From positions 29,982,162 through 30,046,161 of the forward strand of contig OU612067.1 in NCBI GenBank assembly GCA_914767715.1: a stretch of DNA of 64,000 nucleotides, given 5' to 3'. Shown in pieces: positions 12,001-25,100 of this stretch. The DNA comes from Membranipora membranacea. Lineage: Eukaryota; Bryozoa; Gymnolaemata; Cheilostomatida; Membraniporidae. The notes beneath the pieces were generated by a model. That model saw nothing but the letters and a program-made list of their open reading frames with translations, was not told the origin of the DNA and searched no databases. A program made the position numbers and the translations under genes. The first letter of the stretch is position 1. Every line of letters begins with the position of its first letter.

Positions 12001-15000
12001 ACATGCATCCGCAATGGTTGACGTAGTCAATTCCGAAATGATAAAATAAACAGATTTCAAACCCAACACTCCAATTTTTCAACCCATCAACATACATTAT
12101 ATAATTATTAGTGTTAAAATAATATCTCATAATTCTACACTATGCAATTGATGCACTATGTCATTTTATTGTTGAATTATGTTTCTCTTGTTTGCCTGAC
12201 ATGTTTTCTATGTATGTTTTTAGGATATAGAAAATCTTATGGTAGAAGGTAATAAATCTCGTACAGTGGCTGCCACTAATATGAACAGTGAGAGTAGTCG
12301 ATCTCATGCAGTATTCACTATCAAACTTACTCAAACCTTACACGACAAAGCCAGCGGGGTAAGCTAATGTTATATTGTTATAACATGTATTACAATTAAA
12401 AGTCATTTGGAATTAAACATATGCTAGGCATATTTAGGGAGTGCAAACATCGTTGGTTTTAAATGGGTTGGTAATTTTACCCCAGCACATGCATAGAACC
12501 AGCCAGCAAAAGGGCACTTTTTCAAAATGCAACTATATGGGTATCCTAGAGAGATGAGGTCAATGGCTCGAGGTGTGAGTTCATTGTGAGTTCTATTTGT
12601 AAGTGTCATTCTGGGAATGTAATTATTGGGTGTCTTAGCTGCTCTCAGAAAAAGTCCAACTAATGTTGTCGGCTCATCATAGTTATGGCAGTGTCTACTG
12701 GATAGACTTAAATATTTAAGTCTTAATAGTGAGCAGAATGAGACTATTCTTGTTGATACTGCCATTGCAGAGATGACAGTGATGTAGCTCATATCTTAGT
12801 ACCTTTGTGATGGGTAGACATAATGCATAAATAGCAATTATAATTTATTATTATTATTATTATAATTATTATTTAGTTTGTCATTTAAAATGTACTACTT
12901 AGGAGTTTGCCCCTCACAATCAAGGAGAAGATAAGTCAAATCAGTGAACACGCGTCATCAGCTTTACTTATTTTATGAGTGTTTAGCACTACTTGTCCTC
13001 AATATCCATGAGCCAGCAGGGAACGACTAAATGTCATGGAAAAGTTAACTCTGCTCAAACATTTATAGAAATCTATAACTGTAGAGATATAGTGCTTATT
13101 GTATTTGATTGACTTTTCTTTCTAAATTGAATGATGAGTGTTACACATGAGAATCCGTTAAGCTAGTATTAGCTCAACTTTCTATAGCCAGCTATTTTTA
13201 TATGGACCTGACCATCATTAAAACGGCAACTGTACTATGAAATGTGTACCCTGAACATGTCATGTCATATGTTCTTATGACACTATGTGATATATTATCA
13301 TGTGACCTGCAGGAAGCCGGCATAACAGGCAAATAATCAATAATAATAAACACCATGTCCATTCTTACAGTTTGTTCAATCAATTTGTTCAATCAATTGT
13401 GCATTGAGAATGAACATAGGAGTTATCAGAAAACTATTGTGATTGAAGGATATCTAAGAATTATGATCATTTTAATGTTGTAATCACTGATATCCGTAGG
13501 AATTCAATATATAAGCAATGATCCCTGCACAAGCAATTCATTCGTCAAAAGCATTGTGCAGTTGTTATGCTCAGCCACTTTTGGAGTAAAATCTACAGAC
13601 TGATATGCCGCTTACTGCCTATACAACAGGATGTCTCAGAATAGCCATGAGGGTGAGTAATATGATGAGATTAACTTAGGTCATGTTTGTCTTGTCTATT
13701 TTTTGCTGCATATAATTCCCTCCCTCGGGTGCCGGCTTGGAAAATGTGATCAATTAACCAATCATTATACTATACACTTTAGTACACACAGCCACTCAAA
13801 TTTGTACAACCAAAAGTTCAACACCATTTGTGAACAGGAGACCAAGAATAGAACAGTGATAAAATGCTGCGGGTAAGACTTTGTTTCTTGTATGACACTT
13901 GCTATGATACACCAGGCTGTTTTCTCTTCATTCATGATCCTATACTGTTTCTCATTCAATCCGGTGCATGTTGATTTTTGTTTTGTAGAATTATATCCTG
14001 CGTAGATCGATGGTTGCAGCTGGTGTGCTCACATTTATCGGCTTCATTCATTTATTCTATAAACGGCGACCGTCTGCCCTAAATATTACACACATTGCGA
14101 GAAGTAATGTTGCAACAGATGTAAAGCAGATCGTGATTTTGCCTGGTTGGAGAAACTATTTTGGAGGACATGAGGTTGATTACCTCACATGTACAGAAAG
14201 AAATTATAGCTGTGCCTATACATATCTGAAAAAAAGCTGGTTCGCCCAGCCTGATTATGAATCGGCTGATATGCTGGTGTTCCATGAATCTGATATTACT
14301 CAAAACCCTCCGAAAAAGTTTACAAACCAGCTGTGGGCCTTCAGAACTGGCGAATCTCAACAAAATCTCCCATTTACTACTGAAAAGTGGGATCATCACT
14401 TCAACTACACTGTCAATTTTCGAGAAGACGCAACAATACGTGCATATTCAAATTTGGTTAAAGAAGCGGATAAAAAAGGCACGCGAGACTTTTATGCTGA
14501 GAAATTGAAAATGACAGGACAAAACAGTTTACTCACTTCAATATTATGGTTTGTCTCCAACTGCCACAGTTTTGCTCCGTATAAAGTAACAAGCGGAAGG
14601 TTGGAATATGTTAGAGAACTAAAGCAATGGATTGACATCTCAGTATTTACCCATTCAAATTGGTGCTCATGGAAATGGTGGATACTCTCTCAAATCCTTG
14701 CCAAGACCTCCAATCAACCGGACAACATGAATAATTACACTTTTTATCTTGCCTTCGAAAACAGCCTGTGCAAAGACTATATTACTGAAAAATTCTGGTC
14801 TGTGATAAATGTCAACTCACTGGTCATCCCAGTTGTGCTTGGGGGTTTTGACATGAGTGATTATGAATCTATTGCACCACCAAATAGCTACATACACGCA
14901 AGAAACTTCACTTCGCCCCAGAAACTAGCTGAACATCTGAAATACGTTGCGAGCAATCCTACTGCCTTTAATTATTATCATCAGTGGAGAAATAGCCACA

Positions 15001-18000
15001 CACTTCAAAGCCGTGAGTACCATACGCTGCCTGATATGAATGCGCAGAGCAGTGGTCTATTACTTGCTACCCATGAAAGAGCTCAATCTGTAAGCAACTG
15101 TGTGTCAGTACTTGAACCGAGCTGAAAAGTTATGCCGATGTTTTTACTTTACAAAGCTCGCTTACCAATGACATAGATAAAATTCATTCAAATGTACTCA
15201 TTGAATGATCTTTATCCTTTTGTTAGCCTCTTGATTTGTCAAACATATCACTATACTGAACTACCAAGATCTCTTGTGCCATCAGAAACTGTGCATAAAG
15301 AAAACCCTGTGGTAAATATATGATGCTAATTTTTTGTCACTTAATCAAGAATTGATACAGCCCCAAAGTATTATTAGCGCATTAACAAACTGCTTGTAAC
15401 AGATGCTAAGGATCTGTTTGATTATGCCATTCACATTTTACACTTCATCTCATGACAGGGGCAAAAATGAGCACTGAATGTGCTTATTGCGTCTGGACTT
15501 GGGAGAGACCTCAGAGTATATTTGATATGTCCAAACACTTCAACAAGGATCAATGCCTCTGAAGCAGTAACTTCTGTGCCTACTACTACAACACAACTTG
15601 TCAAAATAAGAAGCCGCTTTATGGGCTCATCAAAACCAGTTAGCAACCGTCATAAATTTTGCACTGTAGGCAATGTACTCATTTTCACTCAACAATCTCA
15701 AAAATAGTGTGACAAAGCTCTAGCCATATGCAAATAATAGTAGGGAAATTGGTGATTTTTAATCTCCAAGTGCATATTCTTATGATAAAAGTTGTTTTTC
15801 TATTGCCCCATCCTGGTAGCTGGTGTGATCAAGTACAAACAAAGCAGAAAACCCCATAATACTGCCTCCAAACAATAATAATGTTTTTGTTATATATTGT
15901 TGTATCAAATTAATATGGTTTGTTGGATATGTTTTTGCCTGTATCAAAATAAAGATGTATACTAATTGACAAACTATGGTGCCACAATTATTATGCATTG
16001 TACTTACAGTCTTGTCAAAGCATTTTGGCCACTTATATCCAAAGATCACTGCGCCTTTGGCATTACTAGCTGAGATATGGCTCAAATAAAGGGGCTCCTC
16101 CAAATTTGGTTTACTGGCTTGTTATATTCAATTTCATAATATATTAAATTTAACAAGCCAGTAAATCAAATCTGGCTTGTTCTATTCAATACTTTTGTCA
16201 TAGACAATGGTAATAAATTTCACATACATAAAAATAAAGTTTATGAAGAGAATCTCTATGAATACTATTTAAATGCTACTATTTTAGTCTCTAATCTACA
16301 AACTCAATGAATGGTGCTAACTTGCCTGAGATAATTTGACAACCTGAGATAATTGGTGTCCCAATTGTAAAACTGCTACAATGGGATTTTTGAAAGGTGT
16401 TTATAACCCATGTATAATTTGCCAGCTAGCACTTTGACCGCTGGCTCAGCAATTTGTAATATCTTTGGATCCGCAGTGTCTTCTCGCTTACGTGATTATT
16501 CATAATTCTGTTGACTAATGTTATGAAAATCAAGCCAGGGTTTCTTCGCATTCAACATCCTGCTTGTTGCGACAGTTTGACAGGTCTGTCAGCAATGCGT
16601 AGTATGTGCACAGCAAGTTTGCCTACCAGGAATGACAGATCATAGACAAGGAAGTTTTATACATTTTTGTTTCTCATTATTACCAGAAGTTCTCTGACAT
16701 AGTAAGTCAAAGATGATTTCTAGGTTAGAGACCATACCTAGGCACATTTAGATTGCAACCTGATAGCGAGCTTTGAACTCTATGTTGATGATGTAGCTGG
16801 CTTCAGTTTGCTTCTGCTCTCAGCTAGTTTTTCTGGACTAGGGGAAGATTTAGATACATGGTTCATGATTTAGGTTCATGCAATCCGGCTGGAAATAAAA
16901 TTATTTTGCTATGACTGGTTCTAGCGTTTAAGTTGATCAATCTCCCGATGTCAAAAGCCATGATTCCACTGATTTACATAAAGTGGGATTTGATTTGCCT
17001 GTCATTTATTTAGCATATCTGCCACACAATCAGAAATGGCGATGTTCTACACAATATCTCCGCTCAATAATGACTTGGAATAAAGTTTCACACATTTACA
17101 GATAACTTTGTAGACAATTAGTAGCAGGAACCAATGTTTAGGTTTTAACTTCAATATGACTTGCCTCCGAAGAAATTCTTTCCCTGTGGTATACTAAGGC
17201 TACTTTTCTACACAATTCCTTTGCTCATCACTAAATGATCCTTTTCGAACAAACCGTATTCATATCCTATGGATGATCAATTAATGGACCATCAGTGATA
17301 GACGTTCACTTCTTTGTTCCCCTCAGGTATCTGGTGAGAGAGTGTCTAAGATGAGCCTGGTAGATTTAGCCGGATCTGAGCGAGTATCTAAGACTGGTGC
17401 TATCGGCGAGAGAATGAAGGAAGGAAGCAATATAAACAAGTGAGTGCATTCTCTGTTCTCTATTATCTAAATGTTATACTCGCCTGTTTTTAATGCGTAA
17501 ACTGAAATTAATTGGTCTAAATGTTGAAGGTCTGAAAAATTTTTACACTACAAACATTCGTTCCATCATGTGCTATGCCATTCCAGCATTTTATCCTTTT
17601 TTGTTTGAGCACAACAAATTAAGGCTTGAACGGATACAAAAAGCAGCATTGAGAGTTATCCTCCCAGAATTTAATTATGAGGAACGCTGCTTAGCTTTGC
17701 AACTTACCAACCTCAATGATTTTATGTTCTCAATCTGTGCTAATCATTTCAACAGTATTTTAAGAGACGAGTCTCATCCTTTGTACAATCGTATCATTTT
17801 TAATACCAATCAAAGAGTATCATCACATAGTGCCTATAAATTCAGGCCCAGACGCAGCCGTACCACTAAACGCCAGTGCAGTTTTTTTAATTACTTCATG
17901 AATTTTTACAACAACAATTTTATGTACCACTGAGTTACACCAAGAGCTGTCATATACATACATTTCTTCATCATCCTCGCCATGATATCATATGTAAAAA

Positions 18001-19171
18001 TACAAATCAATCAATCAATTCGCGCAGCACTTTGAAAAATAACCCTGATATGTCATTGGAGCTCAAGTTTTTGCTCACCTCTCGCTGCCAAATCTTACTT
18101 TTTGCCTCAAAGTTGTACAATTATTAGATTTGTCTGAGGATGCAACAGTCATCTATGCCTCCAATAGTCAATTTGCCATCATTTTATCAGTGAGTGTAGA
18201 TTTTTTGCCGTTTTACGGGTCGTGACTGTAATATTTCTTTATGACCGACCATATGGGAGAGCCTGCTTAGATTTTTGTTATTGTACCTCATGATCCAAAA
18301 CAAAATTTTACCACCACTTTATCAGTCCATGATCTCAAAGTATCAGCATAACAAGCACTCTTGGTAATTCTCTCTGCAATGTGACATTTGTAGCATGTAG
18401 CGATCGATCACAATCGACATAAAATATATATATTATATGTTATAATATACTATAATATATCACTTTTCTCGTTCTTTAGATCACTCACTACTCTTGGCCT
18501 GGTTATCAAAGCTCTGGCTGAATCATCTTCTGCATCATCTAAGTCTAAAAGAGGATTTGTACCCTACAGAGATTCTGTCCTTACATGGCTACTAAAGGTA
18601 ATACTACTAAGTCATCAAACAATATGAGGGTATGCCTGCTTATACATACCCACAATAAATCATTAATCTGAAACTCCCGGCAAATCAGGTCAATCTATCA
18701 GAAATATCATTGACCTGGGTTTGCTGGGAATTCCAGAAAATGGCATTGTTAAGATTCCGTGAAGACTATTTAGCAACATCTTTTATGCATTTGGCCACAG
18801 TGTGTGAGAATCAATCGACCTACGCCTGAAGGGTACAAGCCTAAACTTCTATCACGTAATCATATAACCTCAAATAAGTGCCCTTTCTAGGAACATCGTG
18901 TTAACCTTCTGCTTGGTTTTTAAATATTGCATAGTGTTTAATTCTTTTTCTCTCACAGGACAACTTGGGAGGTAACAGTAAGACTGTAATGATAGCCACT
19001 GTGTCACCAGCAGCAGATAACTATGAGGAAACGCTGTCGACGTTACGTTATGCTGACAGCGCTAAACGAATTGTCAACCACGCTGTTGTCAATGAGGATC
19101 CAAATGCCAAGATAATCAGAGAACTGAGAACAGAAGTGGATACGCTAAAACAACAACTTGTGGCTGCTGAG
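3033..19171 (+). CDS. KIF13B: KIF13B-like gene, exons 1-11: kinesin motor domain
   Basis: Exons 1-11 encode residues 1-394. The start is [14 protein letters not shown] after ATG 3033 (context AAAATGG). The ATP-binding P-loop GQTGSGKS (residues 109-116) is split by the intron at 7270-10578. Switch [11 protein letters not shown] lies at 220-229 in exon 8. Switch II DLAGSE lies at 259-264 in exon 9. Exon 7 carries [14 protein letters not shown], typical of kinesin-3. Exons 10-11 carry the microtubule-binding [18 protein letters not shown] and the neck-proximal [20 protein letters not shown]. All catalytic residues look intact, so the motor should be active. Confidence 0.95.
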
Positions 19172-22100
19172 GTAAACTCAAAATATGATAAAGTTTGGTT
19201 TGATAATATGAAATCCTCCAAAGTCAAAAATACCGCGCTCAGCTGATAAATGTACAGCATGGCTTATTGCATCATAACCTTTGATAACTAAGGTTCAGTC
19301 AGAAAAACGAATTCCATGATTTCAAACACATTCATGTTAGAGGAAGAAATTGTGTCCTTGCTTATGTTCCAATAAGTTCTGAATATTAAACTTCGATGAA
19401 TTTGGCATAAGACGGTTGGTTGTCTTCCCATGAACTCAACTCTGAAGTTGTAAATCAGAGAGTCAGATTTAATCTGTATAATATCATAATATATTATTAA
19501 TTTATAATATTGTTTTATATTTCAGAGCATGAAAGCTCCAGATCTGCAGGAGAAGTTACAAGAGTCGGAGAAGCTTATAGAAGAAATGAGTAAAACCTGG
19601 GAAGAGAAACTGCAGGAGACTGAGAGAATTCACAAGGTAAGAAAGCCCAGTGAATTCCCCACAAGCTATAATTCTGCTCTAATAACGAATTTTAATGGCT
19701 GGTGTACTGTGGGAGTATGGTGGGATCTTGCAGTCAGGTTATCAACTGTATACTGAGTGTAAAGATTAGCTGACCACCAAGTGTTTAGTCAGGGGGGTCT
19801 TTCAATTAGAAACAGCCAAAATCGCAATATTATCGCTCACTCACTGAGTGAGCGATACCTGCTAGGGGTCTCGCTTTCAGATCGCTCAGTCACTTGATGG
19901 AACTATATACATTCTGAGTGAGCGATTTGGGAGTGATTTTGTCTAATTGAAACACCAAGTGAGTGATAATTTTGAGCGATGTGATAGTGATGTGATAGTG
20001 ATAACTTGCTTTAGTAAAGGATCACTCTTTCTAATTGAAAGACCCCCCTGGGTCGCTGTTACGGTTGTTCATAATGTCATTTTTGACATAGCTAGTTTGC
20101 CAGTGTTTGTTAACAACAATGCTGGTTCTGCCTGATGGTCGATCTGATTATGTCCCCTCATGGCCATTGCTAATTACAGCCCGGTGTAGATTGTCCTCCA
20201 ATTACATGAGATAATAATGATAAAAACAATAAAATCATAAATTTGTTTCCCTTTCCTTCAGCAAATGAATCACGCAGCTCTTTCTATTGAACCATCATAA
20301 GAGAGGTTGCTAAAATTCGTAATTGTCTGTTCCCAAAAAAATGAAAATGTTGTTGTGACATGTCACCAATTAACTCCCTGAGAGGAAGTTCATTGATGTC
20401 ACAATATGTACGGCTTTGGTCACTTTTAACATTAGTAGTTTCGAAATCACATCCTCACAATAAAAGAAAAGACAACTTCTTGTAATTGGTTATAATGTGC
20501 TAGGATACTAACAATCTTCTTTCTTTTATATTATTTTATACTATATTATGTTATACTTTATTATGTTATACTATATTATGTTATACTATATTATGTTATT
20601 CTATATTATGTTATACTATATTATGTAATACTATATTATGTTATACTTTATTTTGTTATACTTTATTTTGTTACACTTTATTATGTTGTATTATTTTACA
20701 GGAGAGACATGCTGCTCTGGAGAGTATGGGTGTATCTGTGGAGACATCCGGTATCAAAGTAGACAGCGAGAGAGCTTATCTAGTCAATCTGAACGCTGAT
20801 CCTAGTCTCAATGAATTACTGGTAATAATATATAATATGCTATAATAGAATATCGCATCTTCTAACATATTTTAGTGATTTGAGTTGTCAGCTATGGACT
20901 GTTCATTCTATTTTTTTATTAGCTTAACATACATTGCTAATCCAACATAGAAATGTGTGTTGCTATTTGAGGCAAGGGCAGAGGTTGCTGGGAACTTGCC
21001 TTAACTCCATGAAGCATCAATGTAAATGTGATGGTTAGAGACACAGGAATCAGCAAATATTGTCTCTCTATATACCACCAGTAATCTCTTGATACAAGGA
21101 AGATGTTAATACAAATGGAAATGGCATTGTATCAGTTTCATTTCTAAGCATCTTCTCCATTTATTTTCTGGCAGCTTACAACTTACAAAATAAGACAATT
21201 TACTGGTATTAACAGGTATTATTTGTTCTTATCTGTAGGTATATTACCTGAAGGATGTGACACATGTAGGTAGTGGAGACAGCACCACACAACATGATAT
21301 ACAGCTCAAAGGACTGGGTATATCATCCCATCACTGTACTATTAATATAGAGAACGATAGAGAGATTTACGTCACGCCAATAGATGGTGCTAGGTAATAA
21401 CTATCGTTGGTTTTGTAGTTATCTTCTCTTTGCAAACAAAATCTTTTTGGAATTATCAACCCAGTGCTCATGCATAATTACTCCTACAAGCTGGTGACAA
21501 GACTTGAGAAGAAACCCTTTCTACAGAATTAAATTCTGAGTAGCTTGAATATTCCAAGCTCTCCTTGTGTCATTCCTACATCCTATATATAGCCCTACAT
21601 CCTATACATAGCCCTACATCCTATACATAGCCCTTCATCCACTGGGGAGCTGGGTCCACCTCTTACCTTGAAAACAAGCTAAAGTTCTTTGCTTTTATAA
21701 GCATGCCTGTACCAGGTCTTTGGGTTGAATGCTGAGAGTGAACAACCTGGGTTCATTGGTGACTGAACGCCTTTTACTGTATGGGATGGTATGGGATATT
21801 TGGTCAAAGGCCAAGTTGAAGGCACTCTGCAACATGATATGTGGGTTTTTCCGATTAGTCTTATTCTTATCTTATTTTCCTCATACATCTATATTATACA
21901 TGTACTCTACTATCTAGTAATAACACATTGGTGATTTCCTTTCTTTTGTAGAACTTGTGTTAACGGAAGTCCTATAGATAATAAGACTAGGGTGAGACAC
22001 GGTGATAGAGTACTGTGGGGAAATAATCATTTCTTTAGACTTAATATACCCAGGAGAGATAGCAGCAGTGAGTCTAGTTTTTACATTTTGTTATTCGATT

Positions 22101-25100
22101 GTGTTAATTACCACACTGACATCATGACTCTATTAACATGTGTATCTCTGATCGTTAGAGTCAATTTAGTTGGAGTTCCTATCATGTTCCCGCCCCTCCC
22201 CCCAATTTATGAAATTGATCTCACCGTCACACCAAATATCTTCTGATTGTACTCATGCTAAGTGAATTATTTGCTCTCTATCCATCCGAGATATACATGC
22301 AATGATCAGTGTGCTTAGTTACCAACCACACTGACATGGAGATAACATTATGAGCTCGCAAAAAAGGCAACTCCGAGTGAGAGGCCAGTTCCTCTAAAGG
22401 CTAGGTGTTTGCTCTCTGTGTAGAGTCCTAGCAAATAACGCGTTACTTTTAAATTGTAATGGAATTGTCTTCTTCCCCAAAGCATTTGACTACGTGTGAC
22501 TCAAAAGTTCTCTTGAATTTCAAAATTCATATGGCCAATTAATATAGCTAAGTACTCATAAATCACTCTTCCCTGTCTTTTTCATGACACATCAACAATA
22601 ATAGCATACCTATACTTATGATAGGCATTCATGCAGTATGTCAATCATACTAAGATGTGGAAGTGTTCCAATGAATCATTTGAATTGTCACAACAAGGAA
22701 GACAGGGTTAGTTTGTTGCTGCAGCGATTAACAAACTTGTCTATAAGTTAGCACTATCAGTTAACATTGTAGCTGCTCTTGAGGACATCATTGACCATGT
22801 CTTATTTATGATGCAGTGATGACATCCTCAACGGAGTTAGCTGAGGAGCTTCATGTGGACTATGACTTTGCACAGCAGGAGATCATGCAGCAGGCTCATG
22901 ATCCGATACAGGAGAGCATAGAAGCCATTGAGAAACAGTACGAGAATGATAAACAAGGTTAGTGATCTATCGGGTCATTTGATTGGCTGGAACTAGTTAT
23001 TTGTATGCTTTGTTTGTTTCAGTTTCATTTTGCTCTTTAGTATCTCTTGGGTTTCTGTAGTCGCAACTAATTTAACCAACTACCATGTGCACGCATGTTT
23101 GGTGTAACTATTTATACATCGATTGATCGCTTGGACAATTTCATTGATTTTCTTTCGTTTTTAAAATAATCAGTTTTACAACCCGTATTCATTGGGTCAC
23201 ACATATTTATGAAGTTCTACATCCTTACGCCCTCCCCGAAAGTCAAATAACTCTATACTTCCTGGATGTATTAATGACTTGTCTAAACTCACTATTTCCT
23301 GAGAATAATAGTTCACAGACATTGTTGTGTTAGTTGCTGGAAGTTACAAGTCATACACAGGTATGGGAGCTCTGCAAAGCCTTGCGCTTAGGCCAGAAAC
23401 AGGGCAAGGGAAACCATACACACAGAAAAGCCTAGCATACTAGTAGTTAGTAATGTTTGTCGCATGCACTCAAGTAATCCAGCTGCCTCTCTTTGTGTTT
23501 GATGTGATGGCAATGATCTGAATTAGCGATTAGCTTTGCATGCATGCCGTAGCTTCGTCAGCTCAATCTGTCATATTTGCAAAGCCATCACAAGGGAAGA
23601 GATATAATATCTGAGAAAGACCTCGCAAATCGTTTGATAGATTTGCACGATCATCGAGTCAGTGTCACAAGTATAAGAATGAAGTTGTAGATGTCTCATG
23701 TCTCTCCCTTTAACCCTGTTGTTGTGGTGTGAAAGCATAACTTCACTAATAGAAGTGTCTTCTTTATGAACAAGGACCATTCAGAGATATTCCTAATTTT
23801 CCCACTGTGTTATGCTTATGCATGTCAACCAACTGTTGGCAATGTACTGACTGGCCTATATTGTAACGATGCACAGAGGAGAACCTCCTGTTATAAAGCC
23901 AAATTCTGTCATCCCACACCTCTTAGCTAGTGCTTGCATCACCTTACTTTAATATTGTTAGTATGTTCACCCAGATACTGGTCTTGTCCTTAAGAAAAAC
24001 CCTTGTTTTTGTCATGCATGGATCATTTGTTGACAGCCATAATAAGGTATGTGTGAGGAAATCACAGGGATTCCAATGGGAAGGCCCGCCATTGTGACAT
24101 AGGTCTACTCTGTTAAAGGCAGTACCTGACCCAAACGATCTGTTAAATGCACGATCTCTCATATCCGCTCTTTTTGTAGTGCTGTACTAAATTTAAAGGG
24201 TTTGGCAGTCGAGACTAGGTCCTTCTAAATCATTTGTTCTCAATTTTCTGGTTCATTTTGTTTAGCCGCTCTCGAGGCACAGAAGCAGATGTATGAAGAA
24301 CAGATGATCATGTTGAGATCACAGATCTCTTCAGGGACTGGTAACTCCCCCGTCCCATGGAATCATTACCTGGCTGGTTCTCACACTAGTAATAATGTCA
24401 ATGACAGGCTTCAACGCAGGATACAACAGATGGCCCAAGAAAGGTAGGTTAAAAACTCAAGATTCTGAGACCCATGAGATATGTGTTGACACTTCATACT
24501 GAGCCCGGTACAAAATAATGCATCCGAACCCAAACAAACAAAAGAAAAAAAGACATTATTAAGTAAGGCCATGATTGACCAATTTACTGGTTAACATTAT
24601 GCAAGATTAATAAATGTAAAAACTCTAGTGATTTCATAAAAAGAAGCAAAGGTTAGGTTAAAGAGGCGACTGGGTATTGTCCTGTTATAAACAAAATGCC
24701 TATAATATGCCAGTAAAGGAATCACAGAGGTATGATGACAAATTCAACTTAGAATGGCATTGTGAAATAGCTGGTGCACAGAACAGTTTCAGCTGAACCA
24801 GAAATTATCAACATTAAACTGGTAAAGCTTCACTGCTTGCTATTGGCTGTAGCAAAATATCCATGATCAGTTTGAAAACCCCACCATTACGTCTATACTA
24901 AGTATATACGTATGAGAATTGGTACAACAATTATTACTAGTTCAGTTATATATGACTTTATCTTTGGGTCCATCGAAGCATAATCACCATCATCTCGAGC
25001 ATTCTCCTCGGCAGATAATACCATCTTCTCCTTGAGTGGCTTTCCTGCTAGTAACTGATCAGCTTCTGGAGCAATATCATGCCAATCATATTTGGTTTGT

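Larger units (their letters stand above)
12359..17326. other. Kinesin intron 8 (5.0 kb), host of the fucosyltransferase gene
   Basis: Outside the nested gene it holds an imperfect 24-bp inverted repeat (16101-16124 / 16151-16174) and no other recognised coding sequence. AATAAA-type hexamers near 15947 and 16228 could serve the nested gene's 3' end. Confidence 0.6.
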
